64,000 nt of DNA from Sphingomonas sp. Root241. Its GTDB lineage: Bacteria; Pseudomonadota; Alphaproteobacteria; Sphingomonadales; Sphingomonadaceae. A program made the translations under genes and the position numbers. Where the stretch lies: positions 1,318,236 through 1,382,235 of the forward strand of contig NZ_LMIV01000001.1 in NCBI RefSeq assembly GCF_001428865.1. The letters are read 5' to 3'. Shown piece by piece: positions 47,404 to 55,703 of the stretch; position 1 is the stretch's first letter, and each line of letters starts with the position of its first letter. The notes beneath the pieces are model-generated. The model did no database searches. It had not been told where the DNA came from and saw nothing but the letters and a program-made list of their open reading frames with translations.

Positions 47404-48903
47404 TTACAGCACCGGTTTCCAGTCCCAGCCGAGGGGATCGCCGTCCATCACTTCGACGCCGGCGGCGGCGAGTTCGTCGCGGATCGTGTCGGAGCGCTGG
47501 AAATCCTTCACGACGCGCGCTTGCTGGCGCTCGACGAGGCGATCGCTGATCTCTTCGGGGGTAAGAATAGCGTTCGCCGGACGGACGCGGAGCTCTTCGC
47601 GGGTGAGGGACAGTAGGTTGAGGCCCAGAGCGGCATCGCATCGAATGGCGAACTCCAGCCGCTGAGGCTCGGACAAGGTCCTGTCCCGAATGGCAGCTTC
47701 GAAAATTGACAGAGCCAGAGGAGTGTTAAGATCATCCGAAAGGGCGCGATCGAACGCGGCATATTCGTCAGGCAGGCGCTGTGTGTCGCTTTGAAGTGCT
47801 TGACCAATCGTCGCCCACTCAGCTTTTTCCAGTTGCTCGCTTAACCAGTCCGTCATCGCCGGCGCGCTTTGTCGGAGCTGGTCGACAAGGCCGACCAGCC
47901 GCTTCAGCCGGGTCAGCGCGGCGGCGAGGTTCTCCGCGGAGAACTCCAATTCGCTGCGGTAATGCGCCTGCAGGCAAAGCAGGCGATAGGCGAGCGGGTG
48001 CACCCCTGCGTCGATCAGCGACTGGAGCGTAGTGAAGCCGCCCTTCGACTTCGACATCTTGCCCTGTCGGTCGACGAGGAAGTTGTTGTGCATCCAGAAA
48101 TGCGCGCCGGTATCCGAGCAGCCGCAAAAGGCCTGGTTCTGGGCGATCTCGTTGGGGTGGTGGATCTCGCGATGGTCGATCCCGCCGGTATGGATGTCGA
48201 ACGGCGCGCCGAGATATTTCAGGCTCATCACCGAGCATTCGAGGTGCCAGCCGGGCGCGCCCTTGCCCCAGGGGCTGTCCCATTCCATCTGGCGCTGCTC
48301 GCCCGGGGGCGATTTGCGCCAGATCGCGAAATCCTGCGGGTGGCGCTTGCCTTCGACTGCCTCGATCCGGCCTTCGCGCGTATCGTCCTGCGATCCGGCG
48401 AGCTTGCCGTAATCGGGCACCGTGGTGCTGTCGAAATAGAGGCCGGTGTCGAGCTCGTAGCAGTGATCCGGCGCGATCTTCTTCGCGAAGTCGATCATCT
48501 CGCCGATATGATCGGTCGCGACCGACCAGCGTGAGGGCTGGCGGATGTTGAGATCGGCGATGTTCGCCTTGAACGCCGCAGTGTAGTGCGCGGCCACGTC
48601 CCAGATGCTCTTCGCCTGGGCGCGGGCAGCGGCCTCCATCTTGTCGTCGCCAGCGTCGGCGTCCGAGGTCAGATGGCCGACATCGGTGATGTTGATGACG
48701 TGGGTGAGGGGGAAGCCCTTCCAGGTCAGCACCCGGCTCAGCGTGTCGGTGAAGACATAAGCGCGCAGGTTTCCGAGGTGCGCGTAATTATAGACCGTGG
48801 GGCCGCACGAATAGACGCGGACGCCCTTTTCGGAGTCGAGCGGAGCGAACGGCTCGAGGCTGCGGGTGAGGGAGTTGTAGAGCGTGAGCTGGGCGGGGTG
48901 CAT
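47404..48903 (-). CDS. cysS: cysteinyl-tRNA synthetase
   Basis: CysS charges tRNA-Cys. The 499-residue protein has the zinc Cys in YSCGPTVYNYAHLGNLR (HIGH-equivalent region), WHLECSVMSLKYLG, GGIDHREIHHPNEIAQ with further zinc ligands, and KMSKSKGGF. The C-terminal helical part (roughly residues 355-425, bases 47640-47840) uses A/T-richer codons than the rest, suggesting gene conversion. An in-frame GTG three codons upstream is also possible. The matching tRNA-Cys gene lies about 1.4 kb away. Confidence 0.96.
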   Translation of the reverse strand: MHPAQLTLYNSLTRSLEPFAPLDSEKGVRVYSCGPTVYNYAHLGNLRAYVFTDTLSRVLTWKGFPLTHVINITDVGHLTSDADAGDDKMEAAARAQAKSIWDVAAHYTAAFKANIADLNIRQPSRWSVATDHIGEMIDFAKKIAPDHCYELDTGLYFDSTTVPDYGKLAGSQDDTREGRIEAVEGKRHPQDFAIWRKSPPGEQRQMEWDSPWGKGAPGWHLECSVMSLKYLGAPFDIHTGGIDHREIHHPNEIAQNQAFCGCSDTGAHFWMHNNFLVDRQGKMSKSKGGFTTLQSLIDAGVHPLAYRLLCLQAHYRSELEFSAENLAAALTRLKRLVGLVDQLRQSAPAMTDWLSEQLEKAEWATIGQALQSDTQRLPDEYAAFDRALSDDLNTPLALSIFEAAIRDRTLSEPQRLEFAIRCDAALGLNLLSLTREELRVRPANAILTPEEISDRLVERQQARVVKDFQRSDTIRDELAAAGVEVMDGDPLGWDWKPVL

Positions 48904-48924
48904 GCGTGGCACTTAACACTAACT

Positions 48925-49054
48925 CCCCTCCCTGCAAGGGAGGGGTAGGGGGTGGGTGCGCGGCGTCAGCCGCGCCCCTATCGATGAAGCAAAGTCGGGG
49001 CATCGAGCCCCGGCTTTGCTAACCCACCCCTAACCCCTCCCTTGCAGGGAGGGG
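48925..49054. repeat. palindromic element with central hairpin
   Basis: Arms 48925-48957 and 49022-49054 are near-perfect inverted copies with the same CCCCTCCCTGCAAGGGAGGGG core and GGGTGGGT tail as the element at 45654. The centre holds a long hairpin (GCAAAGTCGGGGC with GCCCCGGCTTTGC, 48989-49019). The element fills the space between cysS and the next minus-strand gene. Confidence 0.85.
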
Positions 49055-49065
49055 AATTTTTGGAG

Positions 49066-49341
49066 TCACACCGTCTCCTTTTGCCCGATCGCGGCGCGGA
49101 CCATTGCGTTCCAGACTTGCGCGGGATCGCCGCCGGCGGCGCGGCCGGCCTCGACCATTTCGGGAGTGGGTTCGCGCAAGGTGCGGAGCACTGCGGTCGC
49201 GCGGGGGATTTCCTGTTCCCACACCGCGTCGACCGCGCCGCCGGCACTGACGTCCTCGCCTTCGCCGTTGATGCTGAGCGCCTCGGCGGCGATGACGCGT
49301 GCGATTCGCTCGACGGGCGAGGTCACGGAAAGGTCGGTCAT
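49066..49341 (-). CDS. small protein of unknown function, EcfG-controlled
   Basis: The 91-residue product (start MTDLSVTSPVERIARVIAAE) is predicted helical. LREPTPEMVEAGRAAGGDPAQVW looks like a short helical domain found in many small alphaproteobacterial proteins of unknown role. AGGAG lies eight bases before the ATG. A perfect GGAAC-N16-CGTT promoter is placed 35 bp upstream, so general-stress expression is likely. The stop is followed by the repeat at 48925-49054, which may terminate it. Confidence 0.7.
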   Translation of the reverse strand: MTDLSVTSPVERIARVIAAEALSINGEGEDVSAGGAVDAVWEQEIPRATAVLRTLREPTPEMVEAGRAAGGDPAQVWNAMVRAAIGQKETV

Positions 49342-49375
49342 TCGGGCAGCTCCTGTCGCGGGTCTCGCGACGTGC

Positions 49376-49400
49376 AACGCATGCCCGGAGACCGCGTTCC
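49376..49400 (-). promoter_or_regulatory. EcfG-type promoter
   Basis: On the minus strand GGAAC (49400-49396), a 16-bp spacer and CGTT (49379-49376) match the EcfG consensus at every fixed position. The -10 end is 34 bp before the ATG at 49341. Confidence 0.75.
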
Positions 49401-49403
49401 TGC

Positions 49404-49622
49404 TCAGGCGGCGAGCGGGGCGGTCGTGTTCCGACGCGTGACGCCGTTGCCCGACGCGCCGCCGCCGATCAGCGGCAGCGCGGTGCCGCAAAAAGCGCAT
49501 TCGGCGGTGAGTCGGCCGATCATCCAGTGCGACCGGCCGCAGCCGGGGCAATGATTGGTCTCCTGCGGCCGATACGCGATGCGATAGCCGGTATGTGCCT
49601 GGCGGATGCCGAAATCATACAT
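49404..49622 (-). CDS. small zinc-ribbon protein
   Basis: The 72-residue product carries two CxxC-type knuckles, CPGCG near residue 25 and CAFCG near residue 42, spaced as a zinc ribbon, with a Gly/Thr-rich tail. The role is unknown; such small ribbons often bind nucleic acid or protein. GGGAG precedes the ATG at a normal distance. A perfect GGAAC-N17-CGTT element lies 28-53 bp upstream, so it too is probably in the general-stress regulon, with the small gene downstream. Confidence 0.75.
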   Translation of the reverse strand: MYDFGIRQAHTGYRIAYRPQETNHCPGCGRSHWMIGRLTAECAFCGTALPLIGGGASGNGVTRRNTTAPLAA

Positions 49623-49649
49623 TCGTCGTCTCCCGGTAACCGCTGCGGA

Positions 49650-49675
49650 AACGAGCGGGATTCGCGGCTTGTTCC
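49650..49675 (-). promoter_or_regulatory. EcfG-type promoter of the zinc-ribbon gene
   Basis: On the minus strand GGAAC (49675-49671), a 17-bp spacer and CGTT (49653-49650) match the EcfG consensus at every fixed position. The -10 end is 27 bp before the ATG. Confidence 0.75.
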
Positions 49676-49843
49676 GCGGCCGGGTCGAACCGGGTGCGAC
49701 GAGGCGTTCTTTTTCGCCGTTAAGTTACGCAAAAGCCACAGTGCATGAACAGCGGCTAACGGACGCGTTCAGGCTCGTTGCACGTCCGGCATGGCAGAAG
49801 AGTCGGCATGTGGAGGCAATCAAGGCCCCCGAAGGAGGATGAA

Positions 49844-50251
49844 ATGATCAAGTCCCTGTTCACTGCCGCGCTCGCCGCGACCGTCACCCTCGGCGGCATG
49901 GCTGCAACTCCCGCCGCCGCGCAGGATTATGGCCGCGGCTATTATGAGCGCGAATATCGCGACGACGGCTATCGTGGCGACCGCGGCTATCGCGGCGACC
50001 GTGGCTATCGCGAGGATCGCGGCTATCGTCGTGACTATCGCGGCTATCGCAACCGCAGCTATCGTCGCTGCTCGAGCGGCACCACCGGCACGATCCTCGG
50101 CGCAGTCGCCGGCGGCCTGCTGGGCGGCGAGATCGGCCGCGGCAGCTCGTGGAGGGGGCGCAGCACCACCGGCACGATCATCGGCGCGGGCGCCGGCGCA
50201 TTGCTCGGCCGCGAAGTGGACGGCGGCGATTGCCGCAGCCGCCGCCGCTGA
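49844..50251 (+). CDS. glycine-zipper 2TM-domain envelope protein
   Basis: The 135-residue product starts with a signal peptide (cleavage near AAA-QD). Next comes an Arg/Tyr/Asp-rich section of RGYRGD/RGYRED-type repeats (about residues 28-75). A glycine-zipper domain of the Rick_17kDa_Anti type follows (GTILGAVAGGLLGGEIGRG and GTIIGAGAGALLGREVDGG). Such proteins insert in or associate with the outer membrane. GGAGG lies six bases before the chosen ATG. A 12-bp hairpin follows the stop. Confidence 0.82.
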   Translation: MIKSLFTAALAATVTLGGMAATPAAAQDYGRGYYEREYRDDGYRGDRGYRGDRGYREDRGYRRDYRGYRNRSYRRCSSGTTGTILGAVAGGLLGGEIGRGSSWRGRSTTGTIIGAGAGALLGREVDGGDCRSRRR

Positions 50252-50273
50252 TCGGCGCACCAGCTGAAACACG

Positions 50274-50300
50274 AAGGGCGTCCGCTGCGCGGGCGCCCTT
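50274..50300. terminator. hairpin between glycine-zipper gene and tRNA-Cys
   Basis: AAGGGCGTCCGC pairs with GCGGGCGCCCTT over 12 bp with one wobble pair and a three-base loop. It lies between convergent transcripts and could serve both; neither side has a long T-run. Confidence 0.6.
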
Positions 50301-50322
50301 TCGCATATCTGTCTGGAAGCGC

Positions 50323-50396
50323 TGGAGGCCCGACCGGGAATCGAACCCGGGTGCAAGGATTTGCAGTCCTCTGCGTCACCACTCCGCCATCGGGCC
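50323..50396 (-). tRNA. tRNA-Cys (GCA)
   Basis: The minus strand folds as a 74-nt tRNA. The acceptor stem is GGCCCGA with TCGGGCC, the anticodon loop CTGCAAA has anticodon GCA, and the T-arm is CCGGG-TTCGATT-CCCGG. The discriminator base is U, a known identity element of tRNA-Cys, and CCA is encoded. Confidence 0.97.
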
Positions 50397-50561
50397 TCGA
50401 AAGCGAGGGCGCGAAATGCGCGAGGGGTGTGGCGCTGTCAACATAGTTTCAAAATGATCCGGCCCTCGCTTGGCGGCGACGCTGCGGCGCGATAGAAGCG
50501 CAACAACGTCAACAAGTGTATTGCGCAACTAATACGGTTGTGCGACAAAGCCGGAGTGATG

Positions 50562-51242
50562 ATGACCCTTCAGGTCGATCCCGCGCCCGTCGAAGCGAGC
50601 CGCTTCGAAGCGATGCGCCATGCAATGGTAGCGAGCCAGCTCAGGACCAACGCGGTCAATGATCCGCGCGTGGTCGAGGCGATGGCCCGGGTACCACGCG
50701 AAAACTATTTGCCGCCCGAACATCGCGGGCTCGCTTATCGCGACACGCTGCTGCCGCTCGTCGGCGGGCGCCGCCACAATTCGCCGCTCGTGATCGGCCG
50801 GCTGCTGACCGAGGCGCAGGTGCGCGCCGACGATCATGTCCTGCTGGTCGGCGCGGCCGGGGGCTATGCCGCGGCGCTTCTGGCGCTGCTCGCCGGATCG
50901 GTGGTCGCGCTCGAGGAAGAGGAGTCGCTGGTCGAAATCGCGCGCGGGGCGCTTGCCGGTGAAGACAAGGTCGAAGTCGTGCAGGGGCCGCTGAATGCCG
51001 GCTGGCCCGTGCGCGCGCCTTACGACCTGCTGGTCGTCGACGGTGCGGTGGAGCAGCTTCCCGACGCGCTGATCGCGCAGGTCAAGCCGGGCGGGCGCGT
51101 GCTCACCGGCGTGATCGATCGCGGCGTGACTCGCCTCGCTTCGGGTCGTCGCACCGAAGGGGGCTTCGGCCTGATCGACTTTCAAGATATCGAATGTGCC
51201 GAATTGCCTGGTTTCCGACGCCTACGGACCTTCACTTTCTGA
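50562..51242 (+). CDS. protein-L-isoaspartate O-methyltransferase family protein
   Basis: The 226-residue protein has the PCMT fold: MRHAMVASQLRTNAVNDPRVVEAMARVPRE, then the SAM loop VLLVGAAGGYAAALLALLA, VVALEEEE and DLLVVDGAVEQLP. In true PCMTs the conserved region ISQPY...M provides the active-site Ser; here it reads RHNSPLVIGRLL, and the SAM loop lacks the usual second acidic residue. It may be a divergent or non-isoaspartate enzyme. The ATG follows GGAG. The stop is 14 bases before tolC, a pairing common in sphingomonads. Confidence 0.82.
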   Translation: MTLQVDPAPVEASRFEAMRHAMVASQLRTNAVNDPRVVEAMARVPRENYLPPEHRGLAYRDTLLPLVGGRRHNSPLVIGRLLTEAQVRADDHVLLVGAAGGYAAALLALLAGSVVALEEEESLVEIARGALAGEDKVEVVQGPLNAGWPVRAPYDLLVVDGAVEQLPDALIAQVKPGGRVLTGVIDRGVTRLASGRRTEGGFGLIDFQDIECAELPGFRRLRTFTF

Positions 51243-51256
51243 AGAAGAAGAGATTG

Positions 51257-52843
51257 ATGCGACTTACCTCTTTGCTCCTGGGCGTGAGCCTGACGGCGCT
51301 CGCCATGCCTGCCGCCGCGCAGACCACGACGACGCGCACAGGCACTTCGACTCCGGTACGCGTGCAGACTGCGCAGCCGACCGCGACTCCGGCGCTGGCG
51401 CAGGCCGGGCAGCCGACCACGACGCTGCGCGACGCCCTGGTCCAGGCGTACAACACCAATCCGGACCTCGCCGGCGAACGCGCCAATCAGCGCGCGAACG
51501 ACGAGAATGTTCCGATCGCGAAGTCGCAGGGACGTCCGGGCGTGAGTTCGACGGGATCGGTCAGCAACAGCCTGTACGATACCGACGCGACCTTCGGGCC
51601 GAGCCGGCGCGGCGCGCTGGGGCTCGATCTGTCGGTTCCCGTGTTCAGCGGCGGCGCGGTGCGCAATTCGGTCAAGGCGGCCGAGACTCGCGTCGAGGCG
51701 GGGCAGGCCAATCTGCGCGGCGCCGAAGCGGATGTCTTCACCCAGACGGTGACGGCCTATGTCGACGTGCTGCGCGACGAGGCGATCGTGCGGCTCAACC
51801 AGCAGAATGTCCGCGTGCTCGAGGTCAACCTCCAGGCGACGCGCGATCGCTTCGAGGTCGGCGATCTGACGCGCACCGACGTCGCCCAGTCCGAGGCGCG
51901 GCTGGCACTGGCGCAGAGCCAGCTGCGGACCGCCGAGGCGCGGCTGATCGGCAGCCGCGAGGCCTATATCCGCGTCGTCGGCACGCCGCCCGGCACGCTT
52001 GCCCAGCCGCCCGCTTTGCCCAACTTTCCCGATGACGTGGGCACCGCCGAGCAGACCGCGCTCGCCAACAATCCGTATCTCGAGGCCGCCAAGCTGGCGC
52101 GCGACGCGACGCGCTATGACGTCAGCGTCGCCAAGGCGAGCCGGCTGCCGCAGGTGAGCGTCGGCGTGGGCGGGGATTATTACAATTATCTCGGCTCGGT
52201 CGGCAGCCAGGCCGCCGCCTCGGGGTTCAAGGGCGACGGATTCGCGACGACCCTGGGCGCGCAAGTGACGCTGCCGATCTTCCAGGGCGGGCGGCCGGCG
52301 GCGCAGGTCCGCCAGGCGCAGGCGCGGCAGGGGGCGGCGATCGAGCAGGTCACGCTCACCGAGCGCGGCGTGATCGCGCAGGCGCGTTCGGCCTTCGCTT
52401 CCTATGACAGCGCGCTCAAGGTGATCGAATCGTCGCGCGTCGCAGTCGAGGCCAACAAGCTCAGCTTGGAGGGGGTCCGCGCAGAGAACAGCGTCGGCAC
52501 GCGCACGATCCTCGACATCCTCAACGCCGAGCAGGAACTGCTCAATTCGCAGGTGAACTACGTCACCGCCGAGCGTGACGCCTATGTCGCGGGCTTCACC
52601 TTGCTTGCGGCGATGGGGCGTGCGGAGGCGAAGGATCTCGGGCTCGACGGCGGGCCGCTCTACGATCCCGCCGCCAATTACGAGCGCGTCCGCGGCCGCT
52701 GGAGCGACTGGGCCGACGACAAGGCACCAACCGGCACGAGCACCTCGACCAGCGGCACGCCGGCACAGGGCGCGACGGTGAACACCACTCCGCTGGATCC
52801 TTTGTTGCAGCGATCTGTTGACACCACGCCTGGAAATCCCTGA
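51257..52843 (+). CDS. tolC: TolC-family outer-membrane efflux channel
   Basis: TolC trimers form the outer-membrane exit of type I secretion and RND/MFS efflux pumps. The 528-residue protein has a signal peptide (cleavage near AAA-QT) and a Thr-rich linker. Two outer-membrane-efflux repeats follow: ALVQAYNTNPDLAGERAN and GLDLSVPVFSGGAVRNS in the first, VTLPIFQGGRPAAQVRQA and LDILNAEQELLNSQVNYV in the second. A Ser/Thr-rich tail of about 40 residues follows. It is probably cotranscribed with the PCMT-like gene upstream and the PopZ-like gene downstream. Confidence 0.93.
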   Translation: MRLTSLLLGVSLTALAMPAAAQTTTTRTGTSTPVRVQTAQPTATPALAQAGQPTTTLRDALVQAYNTNPDLAGERANQRANDENVPIAKSQGRPGVSSTGSVSNSLYDTDATFGPSRRGALGLDLSVPVFSGGAVRNSVKAAETRVEAGQANLRGAEADVFTQTVTAYVDVLRDEAIVRLNQQNVRVLEVNLQATRDRFEVGDLTRTDVAQSEARLALAQSQLRTAEARLIGSREAYIRVVGTPPGTLAQPPALPNFPDDVGTAEQTALANNPYLEAAKLARDATRYDVSVAKASRLPQVSVGVGGDYYNYLGSVGSQAAASGFKGDGFATTLGAQVTLPIFQGGRPAAQVRQAQARQGAAIEQVTLTERGVIAQARSAFASYDSALKVIESSRVAVEANKLSLEGVRAENSVGTRTILDILNAEQELLNSQVNYVTAERDAYVAGFTLLAAMGRAEAKDLGLDGGPLYDPAANYERVRGRWSDWADDKAPTGTSTSTSGTPAQGATVNTTPLDPLLQRSVDTTPGNP

Positions 52844-52878
52844 TTTAACCACAGTCAGCCACAGGAGACGTGCCGGCT

Positions 52879-53355
52879 ATGGGGGATATCAGTACCGAGC
52901 CGTCGATGGAGGAGATCCTCTCCTCGATCAAACGCATCATCGCCGAGGAAGGCGATGCGGCGGTGGCTTCGCGTACCCGCCGCGGCCGCGCCTCTACTGC
53001 GTCCACCGCACGTCCGCCGCGCGCGGAGGACGGGGATCCCGAGGAAGAGGCGGTGCTCGAATTGCACGAGCAGGTCGAGGATGAAGCCGAGGCGCCTTCG
53101 GGTGCCGGGGAACCCGCATCCATGACGCGTCCCGAGCCGATTCTCTCCGAGCGTGCCGTAGAGGCGACGCGCGGACCGCTCGAGGCGCTCTCGCGAATGG
53201 TGGTGAAGCCCGAGGTGGCGGGCTCCGACACGCTCGAGGGACTGGTGCGCGAACTGCTCAAGCCGATGCTGCGCGATTGGCTCGATGCCAATCTGCCGCA
53301 GATCGTCGAGGCGATGGTCGCGCGCGAGATCACGCGGATCACCGGGCGGAATTGA
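52879..53355 (+). CDS. PopZ-like (DUF2497) polar organising protein
   Basis: The 158-residue product has the DUF2497 hallmarks: an N-terminal helix STEPSMEEILSSIKRIIAEE, an acidic Pro-rich middle (about residues 30-95), and C-terminal helices with LVRELLKPMLRDWLDANLPQ and IVEAMVAREI. This is the layout of Caulobacter PopZ, which assembles at cell poles and tethers the chromosome origin. AGGAG lies 11 bases before the ATG; a GTG nine bases upstream is too close to it. Confidence 0.85.
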   Translation: MGDISTEPSMEEILSSIKRIIAEEGDAAVASRTRRGRASTASTARPPRAEDGDPEEEAVLELHEQVEDEAEAPSGAGEPASMTRPEPILSERAVEATRGPLEALSRMVVKPEVAGSDTLEGLVRELLKPMLRDWLDANLPQIVEAMVAREITRITGRN

Positions 53356-53410
53356 TTTTTCGCGATTGCGGGCGATTGTAACGCTCGCAACCATCTGCTT
53401 ATCTCCGCGC

Positions 53411-55450
53411 ATGAAGCATCTCCTGCTCGCGAGCGCTCTGCTCGCTTCCGCCGCCGCGCCTGCCCTGGCGCGAGACCTCACCATCCAGGACGTCGCGACG
53501 CTCTCGCGGGTGGGAGCGCCTGCCGTCTCGCCCGACGGCAAATGGCTCGTCTGGCAGCAGCGCGAGACCGATCTGGCAGCCAATCGCGGCCGCTACGATC
53601 TGTGGCGGCTCGATTTGAGCAGGAAGGGGGCTGTCCCCGAAAAGCTGGTCGCCGAGGCTGATGTCAACGAAACCAGCCCGCAATTCTCCGCCGACGGTAC
53701 GCGTGTTTTCTTCCAGTCGGACAAGGGTGGTGTCGATTCGATCCAGTCGGTGGCGATCACCGGCGGCGCGGCGACGGCGTGGTTCACGCCGAAGGGCGGG
53801 TTCAGCGGCTTCAAGCTCTCACCCGATGGAAGCAAGGCGCTGGTCTGGGCCGATCGCAAGCCCGGCGCGCCGACGATCGAGCCGGCGATGGAGAAAAAGG
53901 ATCCGAATGCGGGATCCGGCCGGGTCTTCGACAAGATGTTCGTGCGGCACTGGGACAGCTGGGCGAATGGCGAACGCTCGCAATTGTTCGTCGTGCCGCT
54001 CCGCCAGGAAGCGGTGACTGCAGTGCCGATCGCAGCGAGCCTCGATGGCGATACGCCTTCCAAGCCGTTCGGCGGCGGGGAGGAATTGAGCTGGTCGGCG
54101 GACGGCAAGACCGTCTATTTCGCGCTGCGCGAGGCGGGGCGGACCGAACCGCTCTCGACCAATCTCGACATCTTCGCGGCGCCTGCCGACGGCTCCGCGG
54201 CGCCGGTGAACCTCACGGCCGACAATGACGGGATGGACAATCTCCCGACAGCGTCGCCCGACGGCAAGTGGCTGGCATATTTCGCAATGAAGCGGCCGAC
54301 CTACGAAGCCGATCGCCAAGTGCTGATGCTCCGCAACCTCGCCACCGGCGAAGTGCGCGCGCTGACCGAGGCTTGGGACCGCTCGGTCGCCTCGATCGCC
54401 TGGGCACCCGACGGCAAGACGATCTACGTCACGGCGCAGGACACGCAGGAAGAGCCGATCTTCAGCGTCGACCCGACCAGCGGCAAAGTGACGCGGCTGA
54501 CGCAGGAAGGCGCGGTTTCCGCTGTGGTGCCGGCGAAGAACGGATTGGTGTTCAGTATGAACAGCCTGACCGCTCCGGACGATTTCTACCGGCTGACCGG
54601 CAAGAAGACCGAGCGGTTGACTTCGGTCAACGCCGCGAAGCTCGCAGGGGTGGATTTGCCCAAGGTCGAGCGATTCAGCTTCACCGGGGCGAACAACGAC
54701 AAGGTCTGGGGCTATGCGGTGCGTCCGGCCGCGCTCGCCGAGGGCAAGAAGGCACCGATCGCGTTCATCGTCCATGGCGGACCGCAGGGATCGAGCAACA
54801 ATAGCTGGTCGTATCGCTGGAACCCCGCGGTGTTCGCCGGGGCGGGCTATGCCGTGGTGTCGGTCGATTTCCATGGGAGCACCGGCTACGGCCAGGCCTT
54901 CAGCGACGCGATCCGCAACAATTGGGGCGGCTGGCCGCTCGAGGATCTGCAAAAGGGTCTCGCGGCAGCTACGGGCAAGTTCGCCTATCTCGACGCCGAC
55001 AATGCCTGCGCGCTCGGCGCCTCGTACGGCGGCTATATGATGAACTGGATTGAAGGGCAGTGGCCCGACCGGTTCAAGTGCATCGTCCAGCATGACGGCG
55101 TGTTCGACGCGCGCGCCATGGCCTATGAGACCGAGGAACTCTGGTTCGACGAGTGGGAGCATGGCGGGAAAGCCTATTTCGAGGATCCCGAAGCGTTCGA
55201 GAAATGGAATCCGGTCAACCACGTCACCAAATGGAAGACCCCGCAGCTGGTGATCACCAGCGAGAAGGACTTCCGCATCCCCTATACCCAGGGGCTGGCG
55301 GCGTTCACGGCGCTCCAGCGGCGCGAGATCCCGTCGAAGCTGCTCGTCTTCCCCGACGAGAACCATTGGGTGCTCAAGCCGAAGAACTCGATGCAATGGT
55401 ATGGCGAAGTGCTCGGCTGGCTGGGGAAATATACCGGCAAGGGGGAGTGA
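53411..55450 (+). CDS. S9-family (prolyl oligopeptidase-like) peptidase
   Basis: The 679-residue protein has a signal peptide (cleavage near LAR-DL). An N-terminal beta-propeller follows, with repeated SPDGKWL and APDGKT segments. The C-terminal alpha/beta-hydrolase domain has the nucleophile in ALGASYGGYMMNW near residue 540, Asp in SEKDFRIPYTQG and His in DENHWVLKP. It belongs to the acylaminoacyl/dipeptidyl-peptidase branch and likely cuts peptides in the periplasm. Confidence 0.92.
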   Translation: MKHLLLASALLASAAAPALARDLTIQDVATLSRVGAPAVSPDGKWLVWQQRETDLAANRGRYDLWRLDLSRKGAVPEKLVAEADVNETSPQFSADGTRVFFQSDKGGVDSIQSVAITGGAATAWFTPKGGFSGFKLSPDGSKALVWADRKPGAPTIEPAMEKKDPNAGSGRVFDKMFVRHWDSWANGERSQLFVVPLRQEAVTAVPIAASLDGDTPSKPFGGGEELSWSADGKTVYFALREAGRTEPLSTNLDIFAAPADGSAAPVNLTADNDGMDNLPTASPDGKWLAYFAMKRPTYEADRQVLMLRNLATGEVRALTEAWDRSVASIAWAPDGKTIYVTAQDTQEEPIFSVDPTSGKVTRLTQEGAVSAVVPAKNGLVFSMNSLTAPDDFYRLTGKKTERLTSVNAAKLAGVDLPKVERFSFTGANNDKVWGYAVRPAALAEGKKAPIAFIVHGGPQGSSNNSWSYRWNPAVFAGAGYAVVSVDFHGSTGYGQAFSDAIRNNWGGWPLEDLQKGLAAATGKFAYLDADNACALGASYGGYMMNWIEGQWPDRFKCIVQHDGVFDARAMAYETEELWFDEWEHGGKAYFEDPEAFEKWNPVNHVTKWKTPQLVITSEKDFRIPYTQGLAAFTALQRREIPSKLLVFPDENHWVLKPKNSMQWYGEVLGWLGKYTGKGE

Positions 55451-55499
55451 GGCTTTCGCAAGCGCACGCGCGGGCCTATATCGATCGCTGGAGATGACG

Positions 55500-55703
55500 A
55501 TGGCAACGCAGTTGAAGTCCGTCCGCCCGAGCGACCTGCCGACGAAGCGCGTGCGCGCGCCCGACGGCACGGTCGTGCAACTGAAGGTGGTACAGTCGGA
55601 CAGCGAGACGTTGGGCGAGGACCTGCTCGCCGCCTTCCGATCGAATGTGCGCCGCATCAAGGCCGATCAGCGGAAGCGGCGTGGCGATCAGGACGCCTCG
55701 TAG
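55500..55703 (+). CDS. putative antitoxin of the zeta-like pair
   Basis: The 67-residue product (MATQLKSVRPSDLPTKRVRA...) has a basic C-terminus (SNVRRIKADQRKRRGDQD) and no recognised DNA-binding fold. GGAG lies six bases before the ATG. Its last 23 bases overlap the start of the zeta-like kinase gene, the arrangement of toxin-antitoxin pairs in which the antitoxin comes first. The antitoxin role is inferred from this position. Confidence 0.6.
   Translation: MATQLKSVRPSDLPTKRVRAPDGTVVQLKVVQSDSETLGEDLLAAFRSNVRRIKADQRKRRGDQDAS

Noticed and set aside
47186..47641. Long N-terminal extension of the TM2 protein
   Set aside because: It runs through the palindromic element at 47271-47379 and into antisense of cysS; the ATG at 47185 starts the conserved domain.
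45654..49054. Repeats considered as a CRISPR array
   Set aside because: The repeats are palindromic, few, far apart and lie between genes; no regular spacers and no cas genes are present.
50323..50396. tRNA-Cys near cysS as a coregulated unit
   Set aside because: They are about 1.4 kb apart with other genes between, so proximity is probably coincidental.
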